This document shows, piece after piece, positions 56,778 to 64,000 of a DNA stretch of 64,000 nucleotides. Made by a program: the position numbers and the translations under genes. The stretch spans positions 1,116,001 through 1,180,000 of the forward strand of contig NZ_JQIV01000006.1 of the NCBI RefSeq assembly GCF_000746825.1. Reading direction: 5' to 3'. Below the pieces are notes generated by a model that was not told the DNA's origin, did not search any database, and saw only the letters and a program-made list of their open reading frames with translations. The stretch is from Carnobacterium inhibens subsp. inhibens DSM 13024. GTDB lineage: Bacteria > Bacillota > Bacilli > Lactobacillales > Carnobacteriaceae. Numbering within the stretch: the stretch's first letter is position 1; the number at the start of each line of letters is the position of its first letter.

Positions 56778-57536
56778 CTAAACTTTTCCAACTTCATTGA
56801 CAGCTTTTCTTAACGTTTCATCCGCTGCACTGAGTGCTTTTTGATTCGCTTCAAATTCTCTTGAGACTTGCATCAAATTTGTGATTTCATCTACGGTCGT
56901 TACATTTGATGTTTCCAAATAGTTTTGTTGTACTACTGTACCGCCAGTTTGTACCGTTCCACCTTGTCCAGTAAACAGTGTGTCTCCCACTCTTGTTAAT
57001 CCAGCTGTATCGTTAAATTCAGTGATCATCAAGCTCATTCCAGTTCCTGCCAAATTTCCTCTGTTGTCAATAGAAAAATCTGAACTGTTGACTTGAATTG
57101 GAGCGGATTGGCCATTCCCAGTTGTCCCAAGAACACGGTATCCTTCTTGAGTAACGAGCTGTCCAGCATCATTTACCGTGAAATTCCCATTACGCGTATA
57201 GTAGTTTCCTCCATCTGGTGATTCAACTGTAAAAAAACCGTCGCCTTGAATCGCTACATCTGTTGCCGAAGCCGTTGCTTTTAATCCACCTTGACTAAAG
57301 TTTTGAACGATCTCATCAATTTGATTACTGAATACAAACCCGCCAATGTCTTGTTGTTGATTTAATAATGGGCCATCTAAGTGATTAGACATAACTTCTG
57401 AAGCACGAGTACTTTGAATGATCTCTTGCGATTTATAGCCAGAGGTATTGATATTCGCCACATTTGCACTGATATTCTCTTGTCTCTTTTGCAGAATATT
57501 AAAATTGTTGTTGAGTGTTGTTAAACTTCTAATCAT
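56778..57536 (-). CDS. Flagellar hook-basal body protein (FlgF/FlhO type)
   Basis: 252 residues. N-terminal rod motif LQKRQENISANVANINTSGYKSQ, central GDGFFTVESPDGGNYYTRNGNF, and C-terminal YLETSNVTTVDEITNLMQVSREFEANQKAL. It overlaps the sigma-factor stop by 8 bases. The two tandem rod-type genes after sigma-28 match the flhO-flhP pair of Bacillus in relation, though not in position. Confidence 0.88.
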   Translation of the reverse strand: MIRSLTTLNNNFNILQKRQENISANVANINTSGYKSQEIIQSTRASEVMSNHLDGPLLNQQQDIGGFVFSNQIDEIVQNFSQGGLKATASATDVAIQGDGFFTVESPDGGNYYTRNGNFTVNDAGQLVTQEGYRVLGTTGNGQSAPIQVNSSDFSIDNRGNLAGTGMSLMITEFNDTAGLTRVGDTLFTGQGGTVQTGGTVVQQNYLETSNVTTVDEITNLMQVSREFEANQKALSAADETLRKAVNEVGKV

Positions 57537-58245
57537 CGTATTCTCTCCTCATTGATTCTTTTAACTTTAAAATCGTTTTGCCATGTATTTGTGAAACTCT
57601 TGGAACGGAGATGTCAAAAATATACGCGATTTCTTTAAGTGACAACTCTTCAACGTAATACAAGTTTAAAATAGTCTGTTCTCTTTCACTCAGTGTACTG
57701 ACATATTTTGTAAGCAATTGTTGGCGTTCTTTATCTAATAAACGATCTTCGGAACCCGTTTCATGTGTATCTTCCAAAAAGTCCAGCAATTCAATTGAAT
57801 TACCGTCATCACTGAACATGACTTTCTCCAATGAGACAGCCGCAAGATGATGAACTGTTTCATGAATTTTAGACAAAGCTTTCTCATCGATTTTTAGCTC
57901 TTCACAAATTTCATGTTCAGTAGGTGTCCGCATCAGATCGGCTTCTAATTTTTCTTTAGCACGATAATACTCATTCAGTTTTCCCATTCGTGATCGAGAT
58001 ACTGGAGCCGTTTTCCTTATTTCATCAATAATCGAACCTTTTATTCTAATGTACGCATACCCTTCAAAAGGAACTTTTTTAGCCTTATCAAATTTCTCAA
58101 GAGCATCCATCAAACCAATGACACCTATATTGTATAGATCCTCTCGATCGTACTCACTCCGTTTGATATCTATTCGATTGACGATCTTTTCTACTAAGGG
58201 AAGGTATTTAATGATTTCCTTTTCCCTATCATTTTCGTAATACAT
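57529..58245 (-). CDS. fliA: Motility sigma factor (FliA/SigD/WhiG family)
   Basis: 238 residues. Region 2 (YLPLVEKIVNRI, YNIGVIGLMDALEKFD, KGSIIDEIRK), region 3 (EHEICEELKI) and region 4 (LSEREQTILNLYYVEELSLKEIAYIFDISVPRVSQIHGKTILKLK). The protein would read the TAAA-N15-CCGATAT promoters seen before motA and a chemoreceptor. ATG 58245 has GGAGG 7 bases upstream, better than GTG 58251. No FlgM anti-sigma gene is in the window. Confidence 0.93.
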   Translation of the reverse strand: MYYENDREKEIIKYLPLVEKIVNRIDIKRSEYDREDLYNIGVIGLMDALEKFDKAKKVPFEGYAYIRIKGSIIDEIRKTAPVSRSRMGKLNEYYRAKEKLEADLMRTPTEHEICEELKIDEKALSKIHETVHHLAAVSLEKVMFSDDGNSIELLDFLEDTHETGSEDRLLDKERQQLLTKYVSTLSEREQTILNLYYVEELSLKEIAYIFDISVPRVSQIHGKTILKLKESMRREYDD

Positions 58246-58318
58246 TTGCACCCCTCCCTCTTAAACAGACTGCCTTAAAATGAATAGACTGTTTCCAATT
58301 CCAATCATTTCTTCATTC

Positions 58319-60400
58319 TTATCCCTCAATCATACCTACTGTTTCAATAGGCACATCGTTTGGTACTTCGTTTAATGATACGACCGCTAAATCAGGAAAA
58401 TTATACGTTAATAGATTTTTCAAAGCGGGTCTAACTTTTGGTGAGGCTAATAAAACATGCGGAATGCCTCTTGCTGAGAGTTGATTATGAATAGCTGTGA
58501 TGCTATCAAAAATTTTCGTTACTGTATCTGGTTGTAAAATTGGAATAGATCCAGCAGAAGATTTTTGGATGCTTCTTGTGATCAGCTCCTCTGTATCCGG
58601 TAAAATCGTGACAACTTGTAAAACATCTTGTTCATTTAAGTAAGGTTTAACAACCGTTCGTTTCAGAGCCTGACGAACATATTCTGTCAGCATTTCACTA
58701 TCTTTTGTCGTATTTCCATAATCAGCCAATGTTTCTAAAATAGTTACCAAGTCATTGATTGGAATATTTTCTTTCAATAAATTTTGCAAGACTTTTTGGA
58801 CTTCGCCTAATCGAAGAATATCTGGGATCAGCTCATCAATCACTACACCGTATTTATCTTTGATGCCTTCCAGCAATTGTTTCACTTCTTGTCTGCCTAA
58901 TAATTCATAACTTGATTTGTAGATGGTCTCTTTCAAATGAGTCACTAAAACGGTTATCGGATCGACTACTGTATAGCCTCTTAAATCAGCTGCTTCACGA
59001 TCGCTTTCATTCACCCACATAGCGTCCAGTCCAAAAGCCGGTTCTTTTGTAGGAATCCCATCAAAGTCAAACTCTGTTTCACCAGGATCAACGATCATAT
59101 ACTTATCTAAATACAATTCTCCACGAGCAATGACATTGCCTTTGATTTTTATCACATAATCATTGGCTTTCAATTGCAAGTTATCTCGGATACGAATCGG
59201 ACTCAATAGAATACCTAATTCATGAGCACTTTGTTTCCGTATGGTTGTGATATGGCTCATTAAATTATTGTCTTGGTTTTCATCCGCAATAGGAATTAAT
59301 CCGTAACCGATCTCAATGGATATAGAATCCACTTGAAACGATGCGACAGATTCATCAACAGTCTTTTCACTTTTGGTTCGTTGTGCAGCCATTGACCGCA
59401 TTTCTTTAGCTTTTTGATTGGTTTTCTGAGATTTTTCGTTTTCCATCAATAAATAACCAGCTGCTCCACTCAAAACACCCAATAATAAAAATGGAATCGT
59501 TGGGAAGCCAGGCATGATAGCAAATAAAAGTAAAATCACTGACAGCATCATCATTACTTTTGACGAACCGAATAATTCTTCACCCATCGAGCTCCCAAAG
59601 CCTTTAAGGCTTCCAGAACGCGTCACTAATATCCCAGACGCTACCGAGATCAATAAGGAAGGGATTTGACTGACCAGTCCATCCCCAATCGTTAACTTCC
59701 CAAAAGTCATCAACGCTTCCATAATAGGCATGCCGTTTTGCAGTGAATGAATAGCTACTCCGCCGATCAAGTTGATCACGGTGATAATGATACCGGCCAT
59801 GGCATCCCCTTTTACGAATTTACTCGCTCCATCCATCGCACCAAAAAATTGAGTTTCTCTTTCAAGATCTGAACGTCTTTTTTTAGCTTGTTCTTCATTG
59901 ATTAATCCAGAGTTCAAATCCGCATCGATTGCCATTTGTTTACCGGGCATAGCGTCTAACGTAAAGCGGGCCGAAACTTCGGAAACCCTGCTGGAACCAT
60001 TCGTTACAACCATCATTTGAATGATCACGATAATGATGAAAATAACTGCTCCAACAACGAAATTGCTTCCTGCTACGAAATTAGCAAATGTATCAATCAC
60101 TGCTCCAGCTTCTCCTTCAGTTAAGATCAATCGTGTAGAAGAGATGTTCAATGCTAAACGAAACATCGTCGTGATCAATAAAATCGTAGGAAAAGTTGAG
60201 AACTCCAATACATTTTTTGTGAACAGAGTCAGTAATAATATGGTGATCGACAACGCTATGTTGATCACTAACATCAAATCGAGTAATCCAGATGGTAAAG
60301 GTATAATGATCATCGCTAGAATAGCCATTACAAAAAAAGCTACGATAACATCTAAAGAACCGGTTAGTTTTTCTAATTTCCTCCAAAAAGCAGTAGACAT
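58319..60400 (-). CDS. flhA: Flagellar export gate protein FlhA
   Basis: 693 residues. About eight N-terminal helices (1-320) contain the FHIPEP-family signature RFTLDAMPGKQMAIDADLNSGLI and DGASKFVKGDAMAG. The large cytoplasmic domain (about 350-693) forms the export ring. It follows flhB by 30 bases. Unlike Bacillus, flhF and flhG do not follow it. Confidence 0.97.
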   Translation of the reverse strand: MSTAFWRKLEKLTGSLDVIVAFFVMAILAMIIIPLPSGLLDLMLVINIALSITILLLTLFTKNVLEFSTFPTILLITTMFRLALNISSTRLILTEGEAGAVIDTFANFVAGSNFVVGAVIFIIIVIIQMMVVTNGSSRVSEVSARFTLDAMPGKQMAIDADLNSGLINEEQAKKRRSDLERETQFFGAMDGASKFVKGDAMAGIIITVINLIGGVAIHSLQNGMPIMEALMTFGKLTIGDGLVSQIPSLLISVASGILVTRSGSLKGFGSSMGEELFGSSKVMMMLSVILLLFAIMPGFPTIPFLLLGVLSGAAGYLLMENEKSQKTNQKAKEMRSMAAQRTKSEKTVDESVASFQVDSISIEIGYGLIPIADENQDNNLMSHITTIRKQSAHELGILLSPIRIRDNLQLKANDYVIKIKGNVIARGELYLDKYMIVDPGETEFDFDGIPTKEPAFGLDAMWVNESDREAADLRGYTVVDPITVLVTHLKETIYKSSYELLGRQEVKQLLEGIKDKYGVVIDELIPDILRLGEVQKVLQNLLKENIPINDLVTILETLADYGNTTKDSEMLTEYVRQALKRTVVKPYLNEQDVLQVVTILPDTEELITRSIQKSSAGSIPILQPDTVTKIFDSITAIHNQLSARGIPHVLLASPKVRPALKNLLTYNFPDLAVVSLNEVPNDVPIETVGMIEG

Positions 60401-60429
60401 GTTTTTGAACTCCTTATCTTAAATCAGCA

Positions 60430-61497
60430 TTAAATCTTATTTTTATTTAGTTCTTCCATTTGGTAGACCAATGCTAGTATTTCAGCAATGGCTTGGTAAA
60501 GATCGATTGGTACTGGCTGGCCGATTTCGACCGTTTTATACATGGCTCTAGCGACCGGTTTATTTTCAATAATCGGAACATCGTATGCTTTAGCCCGTTC
60601 TCTAATTTTTGCAGCTTGGTGATCTGCTCCTTTAGCCACAATGATTGGAACATCATCTTTGCCTTTTTCGTAGCGAATGGCTATAGCTAGATGCGTAGGG
60701 TTTGTAATAATAGCTGTTGCCGTTTCTACATCTTTCAACGCTCCTTTTGTCAACTGACGGTAGCGTTGTCTCCTTTGAGACTTGATCTGAGGATCCCCTT
60801 CAGATTCCTTGTACTCATCTTTCAATTCTTGCTTGGACATCTTCAAATTCTTGCGATAGTCATAAACTTGATAAATGTAATCAACTAATCCTAAAATAAG
60901 AAGCAATATCCCTAGTTGTGTACCTAGTTCCATCACAAGATCAGACATCAAGAAAAATAATTTTTCAGTTCCAACATTTCCGGAATTTAAGATCAAATAG
61001 ATCGATGTTTCTAGCGTCTTATACGCCATCCAAAAGACTAGTGTCAACTTGGCAACGTTTTTGACCATCGTAAATAGTGTTTTCTTGCTGAACATGTTCT
61101 TAAAACCGCTAATCGGATTTATTTTGTTTAATTTAAATTTGATTGGCTCCGCTGAAAATAAAAATCCAGTCTGGACAATACTGGCGACAAATGCTGCCAC
61201 AAATGCAATGGCTAGAAAAGGCCCAGCCAGTACTAATACAAATACGATCGACTTCATCCCAATACTTGCCAAATCATTTTCTATTCCGTTCACTGAGAAA
61301 CCTGCTGATAAGTAATTTTGTAAATAAAGTAAACTATATTTCAATATGTAATTCCCTAAAAACGTTGCTGCAAGGATAAAGACGATAAATGTAACAGCGG
61401 AAGTTAAATCCGGACTTTTAGGAATTTCCCCTTTTTTCCTTGTATCCCTTAATTTCTTGGGACTGGCTTTTTCAGTTTTACCATCTTTTTCCGCCAT
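60430..61497 (-). CDS. flhB: Flagellar export switch protein FlhB
   Basis: 355 residues. Four membrane helices (about 35-215) and a cytoplasmic domain with the self-cleaving NPTH motif near residue 270 (IITNPTHLAIAIRY). It switches export from rod/hook to filament substrates after cleavage. Standard place between fliR and flhA. Confidence 0.96.
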   Translation of the reverse strand: MAEKDGKTEKASPKKLRDTRKKGEIPKSPDLTSAVTFIVFILAATFLGNYILKYSLLYLQNYLSAGFSVNGIENDLASIGMKSIVFVLVLAGPFLAIAFVAAFVASIVQTGFLFSAEPIKFKLNKINPISGFKNMFSKKTLFTMVKNVAKLTLVFWMAYKTLETSIYLILNSGNVGTEKLFFLMSDLVMELGTQLGILLLILGLVDYIYQVYDYRKNLKMSKQELKDEYKESEGDPQIKSQRRQRYRQLTKGALKDVETATAIITNPTHLAIAIRYEKGKDDVPIIVAKGADHQAAKIRERAKAYDVPIIENKPVARAMYKTVEIGQPVPIDLYQAIAEILALVYQMEELNKNKI

Positions 61498-61517
61498 ACA
61501 CTCTCACCTCACATTCG

Positions 61518-62270
61518 TTACAACGATTGAAGAAACTCGTTCATGTATTTTACCATTAACGGCAATATTTCTTGGATATTTTTGACTAAAGTCGGCAGTA
61601 GTATCAACATGATCACAAAGCTGGCCACGATCTTCAAAGGCATCCCTAAGATCAGCACATTGATTTGAGGAACCGAACGCGAAATCAACCCTAAAATCAC
61701 TTCTGTCAGTAAAGCCACAATGATCATAGGTGCTGCTAAATTAAAAGCTAATTCAAAAATAATGCCCAAGAGCTTCATCATTCCTTCTACGCCAAAACTG
61801 CCTATATTTGTACTGGAAATCGGCATATATTGAAAGGATTGAACCAAGCTTTTGATGACAATGTGATGCAGATTAGTCATGTAAAACACACACATAGACA
61901 ACCAATAATAAATTTTCCCATAATAGGAAACGTTTATCCCCATACTTGGATCGTAAACAGCTCCCATAGAAAAGCCAACTTGGAAATCCACAAGATTCCC
62001 AGCAATCTCTACTGCAGAAAAGAACAGTTTTGTGATAAAACCAATTGCGATTCCCACTAATACTTCTTTCACGATCAGCAGTGCAAAAAAAAGTGTAGCT
62101 GCTTCTTGCTCCATTACAGGTACTGCTGAATAAGCTGCGAGTGTGATTCCCATAGATAAAGCGATTTTGGCAACACTGGGCAATCCTTTAATGGAAAATC
62201 CCGGGCTAACTACGATAAAAGCGGTTATACGTATAAATATTAAAATAATGGTTTGCAGTTGTATAGTCAT
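61518..62270 (-). CDS. fliR: Flagellar export protein FliR
   Basis: 250-residue membrane protein with about six helices and the family stretches KEVLVGIAIGFI and DFQVGFSMGAVYDP. Part of the FliPQR gate core. It lies 10 bases after fliQ. Confidence 0.95.
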   Translation of the reverse strand: MTIQLQTIILIFIRITAFIVVSPGFSIKGLPSVAKIALSMGITLAAYSAVPVMEQEAATLFFALLIVKEVLVGIAIGFITKLFFSAVEIAGNLVDFQVGFSMGAVYDPSMGINVSYYGKIYYWLSMCVFYMTNLHHIVIKSLVQSFQYMPISSTNIGSFGVEGMMKLLGIIFELAFNLAAPMIIVALLTEVILGLISRSVPQINVLILGMPLKIVASFVIMLILLPTLVKNIQEILPLMVKYMNEFLQSL

Positions 62271-62280
62271 GATTACCCTC

Positions 62281-62544
62281 TCAGAGTTCCGCGATCATTT
62301 CAAAAATTTTCTGCGTAAACCCAACTAAGCTATTCAGCATAAAATTTCCAAAAACAATCAACGAAACGATTACCGCTAAAATCTTAGGCACAAAGCTTAA
62401 CGTTTGTTCTTGAAGTTGTGTGGTTGCTTGGATGATACTGATGATCAACCCTACTACTAGTGCAATAATCAAGGTCGGCCCAGCTACAGTGATCATAACC
62501 ATAAAGGCTTCTCTTATAACATCTAAAACTTTTACTATTGTCAT
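62281..62544 (-). CDS. fliQ: Flagellar export protein FliQ
   Basis: 87 residues, two membrane helices (about 14-40 and 52-75), with the family pattern GLIISIIQATTQLQEQTLSFVPKI. Standard size and place between fliP and fliR. Confidence 0.95.
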   Translation of the reverse strand: MTIVKVLDVIREAFMVMITVAGPTLIIALVVGLIISIIQATTQLQEQTLSFVPKILAVIVSLIVFGNFMLNSLVGFTQKIFEMIAEL

Positions 62545-62555
62545 TTTCTACACCT

Positions 62556-63320
62556 CTACTGAAATCCTGTAACTAACGATTCAACAACTAAATACCATCC
62601 ATCGACTAAAACAAATAATAATAGTTTGAATGGCAATGAAATCATAACAGGTGATAGCATAAACATCCCCATCGACATTAAAATACTCGCTACTACAATA
62701 TCAATCACCAAAAATGGAATAAAAATCAAAAATCCAATACTGAATGCCGTTCTTAATTCACTGATAATAAACGCAGGAATCGCCACAGTTAAAGGCAAGT
62801 CATTCACATCTGCCGGTTTTTCCGTTTTAGAAATATCTAAAAATAATTGAATGTCTTCATCTCTTGTTTGCTTGTACATAAATTCTTTGATCGGCAGCTC
62901 TGCTGATTCAAAAGCTTGTTGTCCAGAAATTTCTTCGTTTATGTAAGGTGTAATAGCATCATTCATAACGTCTGTGTAAACAGGTTGCATGATAAACAGA
63001 GATAAGAAAAGCGCTATTCCCATCAATACTATATTCGGTGGATTTTGTTGCGTTCCTAACGAACTTCTAACAAAAGACAAGACAACAATAATCCTAGTGA
63101 AACAAGTTGTCAGCACCAAAAATGTTGGTGCTAAACTTAACGCAGTCGTTAAAAGAAACAATTGGACAACTTCTGACGTTCCACCTGATTGATTCCCTAT
63201 AGCTTCTGTTAATCCACTTAATCCGTCTGTTATTTCAGTAGCTGAAACAACTTGTGGAAAGAGTACGAAAGTAGTGAAAAAGAGGGATAAAGCTAAAACT
63301 AAGATTTTTTTCTTTTGCAA
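62556..63320 (-). CDS. fliP: Flagellar export protein FliP
   Basis: 254 residues. N-terminal signal peptide (about 1-28), then FLVLTTCFTRIIVVLSFVRSSLGTQQNPPNIVL, the family signature, and three further helices. Begins with TTG 63320, AGAGGA upstream. It starts 3 bases after the fliO stop. Confidence 0.96.
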   Translation of the reverse strand: MQKKKILVLALSLFFTTFVLFPQVVSATEITDGLSGLTEAIGNQSGGTSEVVQLFLLTTALSLAPTFLVLTTCFTRIIVVLSFVRSSLGTQQNPPNIVLMGIALFLSLFIMQPVYTDVMNDAITPYINEEISGQQAFESAELPIKEFMYKQTRDEDIQLFLDISKTEKPADVNDLPLTVAIPAFIISELRTAFSIGFLIFIPFLVIDIVVASILMSMGMFMLSPVMISLPFKLLLFVLVDGWYLVVESLVTGFQ

Positions 63321-63322
63321 CT

Positions 63323-63715
63323 CTATTTCCTCTTTTCATAAAAAGATTGGTACTGAGACTGTAATGTTTTAAAGGTCTGACTCGTTTTTTTCCCAGAATA
63401 GGTATTTTTAGCCTTCATTGGAACAACTTGTTTTGTTTCTTCTATATTAGCGGTGATTTTTTCTTTTTCTTCTGTAGTTAGTTCTCTTAATATCTCATTG
63501 CGAGTATCGGTAAAACTCATTAAGTAATACGTATCTGCAATCTCTACGATACTCAGTGCTGAACTTTTACTGATTGGCGTTCTTTCAATCACCTTGATCA
63601 CTTGATTTCTTTTTGTCATAAAGGTACTTAAATATTTCAGTCCATAATTAGCCGCAAGTATGATCACAATTAATGCTACGACACTTTTCACTACATAACT
63701 TAATCCCAGTTCCAA
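63323..63715 (-). CDS. fliO: Flagellar assembly protein FliO/FliZ
   Basis: 130 residues. One N-terminal membrane helix (about 5-28) and a small basic cytoplasmic part with VIKVIERTPISKSSALSIVEIADTYYLM, the usual FliO pattern. It helps build the FliP ring. Position between fliL and fliP supports the assignment. Confidence 0.85.
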   Translation of the reverse strand: MELGLSYVVKSVVALIVIILAANYGLKYLSTFMTKRNQVIKVIERTPISKSSALSIVEIADTYYLMSFTDTRNEILRELTTEEKEKITANIEETKQVVPMKAKNTYSGKKTSQTFKTLQSQYQSFYEKRK

Positions 63716-63742
63716 CTTTCTACTCCTCCTTCTTCCGTTCTC

Positions 63743-64000
63743 TTATTGCGTAACGATATTGGTAATAAAGATATCGTCTACTATCTCTTCATCTAATTGA
63801 GCGTTGATAGCCTCTTTTAATTCTTGCTTAAGAAGCAAGTTGTTCTCTTCTTCTTTAAAAACAGTAGCTTCTGTTTTCTTACGTAAAACTGAGATAACCG
63901 TATCTCTAATTTGATCAACATTCGCAGTTAACAGTTCCCCAGCGCCTTCTCTTGAACTATGTAAAGAAAGTTCAATTTTCAGAAAGTTCTTCTTAACGGA
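63743..64000 (-). CDS. fliL: Flagellar basal-body protein FliL, C-terminal part (runs off the window end)
   Basis: The last 85 residues and the stop are inside the window. They read as the FliL periplasmic domain: FLKIELSLHSSREGAGEL, then DQIRDTVISVLRKKT, ending ELKEAINAQLDEEIVDDIFITNIVTQ. FliL sits around the stator. First visible gene of the flagellar export run. Confidence 0.85.
   Translation of the reverse strand, partial: SVKKNFLKIELSLHSSREGAGELLTANVDQIRDTVISVLRKKTEATVFKEEENNLLLKQELKEAINAQLDEEIVDDIFITNIVTQ

Overview
The window reads as a stretch of chromosome from a low-GC, motile lactic-acid bacterium. The combination of flagellar export genes, mevalonate enzymes, an arginine deiminase cluster, PTS/phospho-glycosidase operons and a C30 carotenoid operon points to Carnobacterium or a close relative (inference from gene content; no 16S gene is present). 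Nearly everything is on the minus strand. Only five genes are on plus: an aminotransferase, ctc, mvaA, argR and a DUF188 gene. I see no IS element, prophage, CRISPR array or tRNA.

Layout. 1-1532: copper ATPase copA (cut by the window edge) behind its repressor copY, with cop boxes. 1713-3262: stator genes motAB behind a sigma-28-type promoter. 3392-12769: a co-directional run of an HrtBA/DevC-like ABC exporter, a MarR regulator with an OhrR-type N-terminal cysteine, then crtN, crtM, crtP, aldH, crtQ and crtO. This is a complete staphyloxanthin-type pathway (dehydrosqualene synthase, desaturase, terminal oxidase, aldehyde dehydrogenase, glycosyltransferase, acyltransferase). 13006-16922: class IV aminotransferase, a split ThrE-type exporter, and gluconokinase with a decayed 6-phosphogluconate dehydrogenase just upstream. 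17432-21290: alpha-glucoside operon (GH4, PTS IICB, RpiR). 21735-25232: ctc, then convergent mvaA and mvaS, which supply isoprenoid precursors.

25431-35233 is a beta-glucoside region: two GH1 phospho-glycosidases, a separated PTS (IIC apart from IIB-IIA), a GntR regulator and a LevR-type sigma-54 activator. A textbook -24/-12 promoter lies in front of IIB-IIA, and a GACTAG-type motif recurs at the GntR, IIC and GH1 promoters. 35395-37069: a PHP phosphatase and a divergent cis-prenyltransferase paralogue. 37194-42331: sucrose genes scrB, scrA, scrR, scrK. 42543-48954: arginine deiminase genes arcA-arcB-arcD-arcC-arcR, with argR divergent from arcA. 49068-51001: ohr/ohrR, YjbQ and a DUF188 protein. 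51271-54970: two chemoreceptors.

55178-64000: flagellar genes in transcription order fliL (partial), fliO, fliP, fliQ, fliR, flhB, flhA, sigma-28, two rod/hook-type genes, and an FtsE-like ATPase without an FtsX partner. The sigma-28 gene here is the likely source of the factor reading the promoters seen before motA and the second chemoreceptor. Several starts were moved from the longest ORF to the codon with a proper ribosome binding site; each case is stated in its entry.
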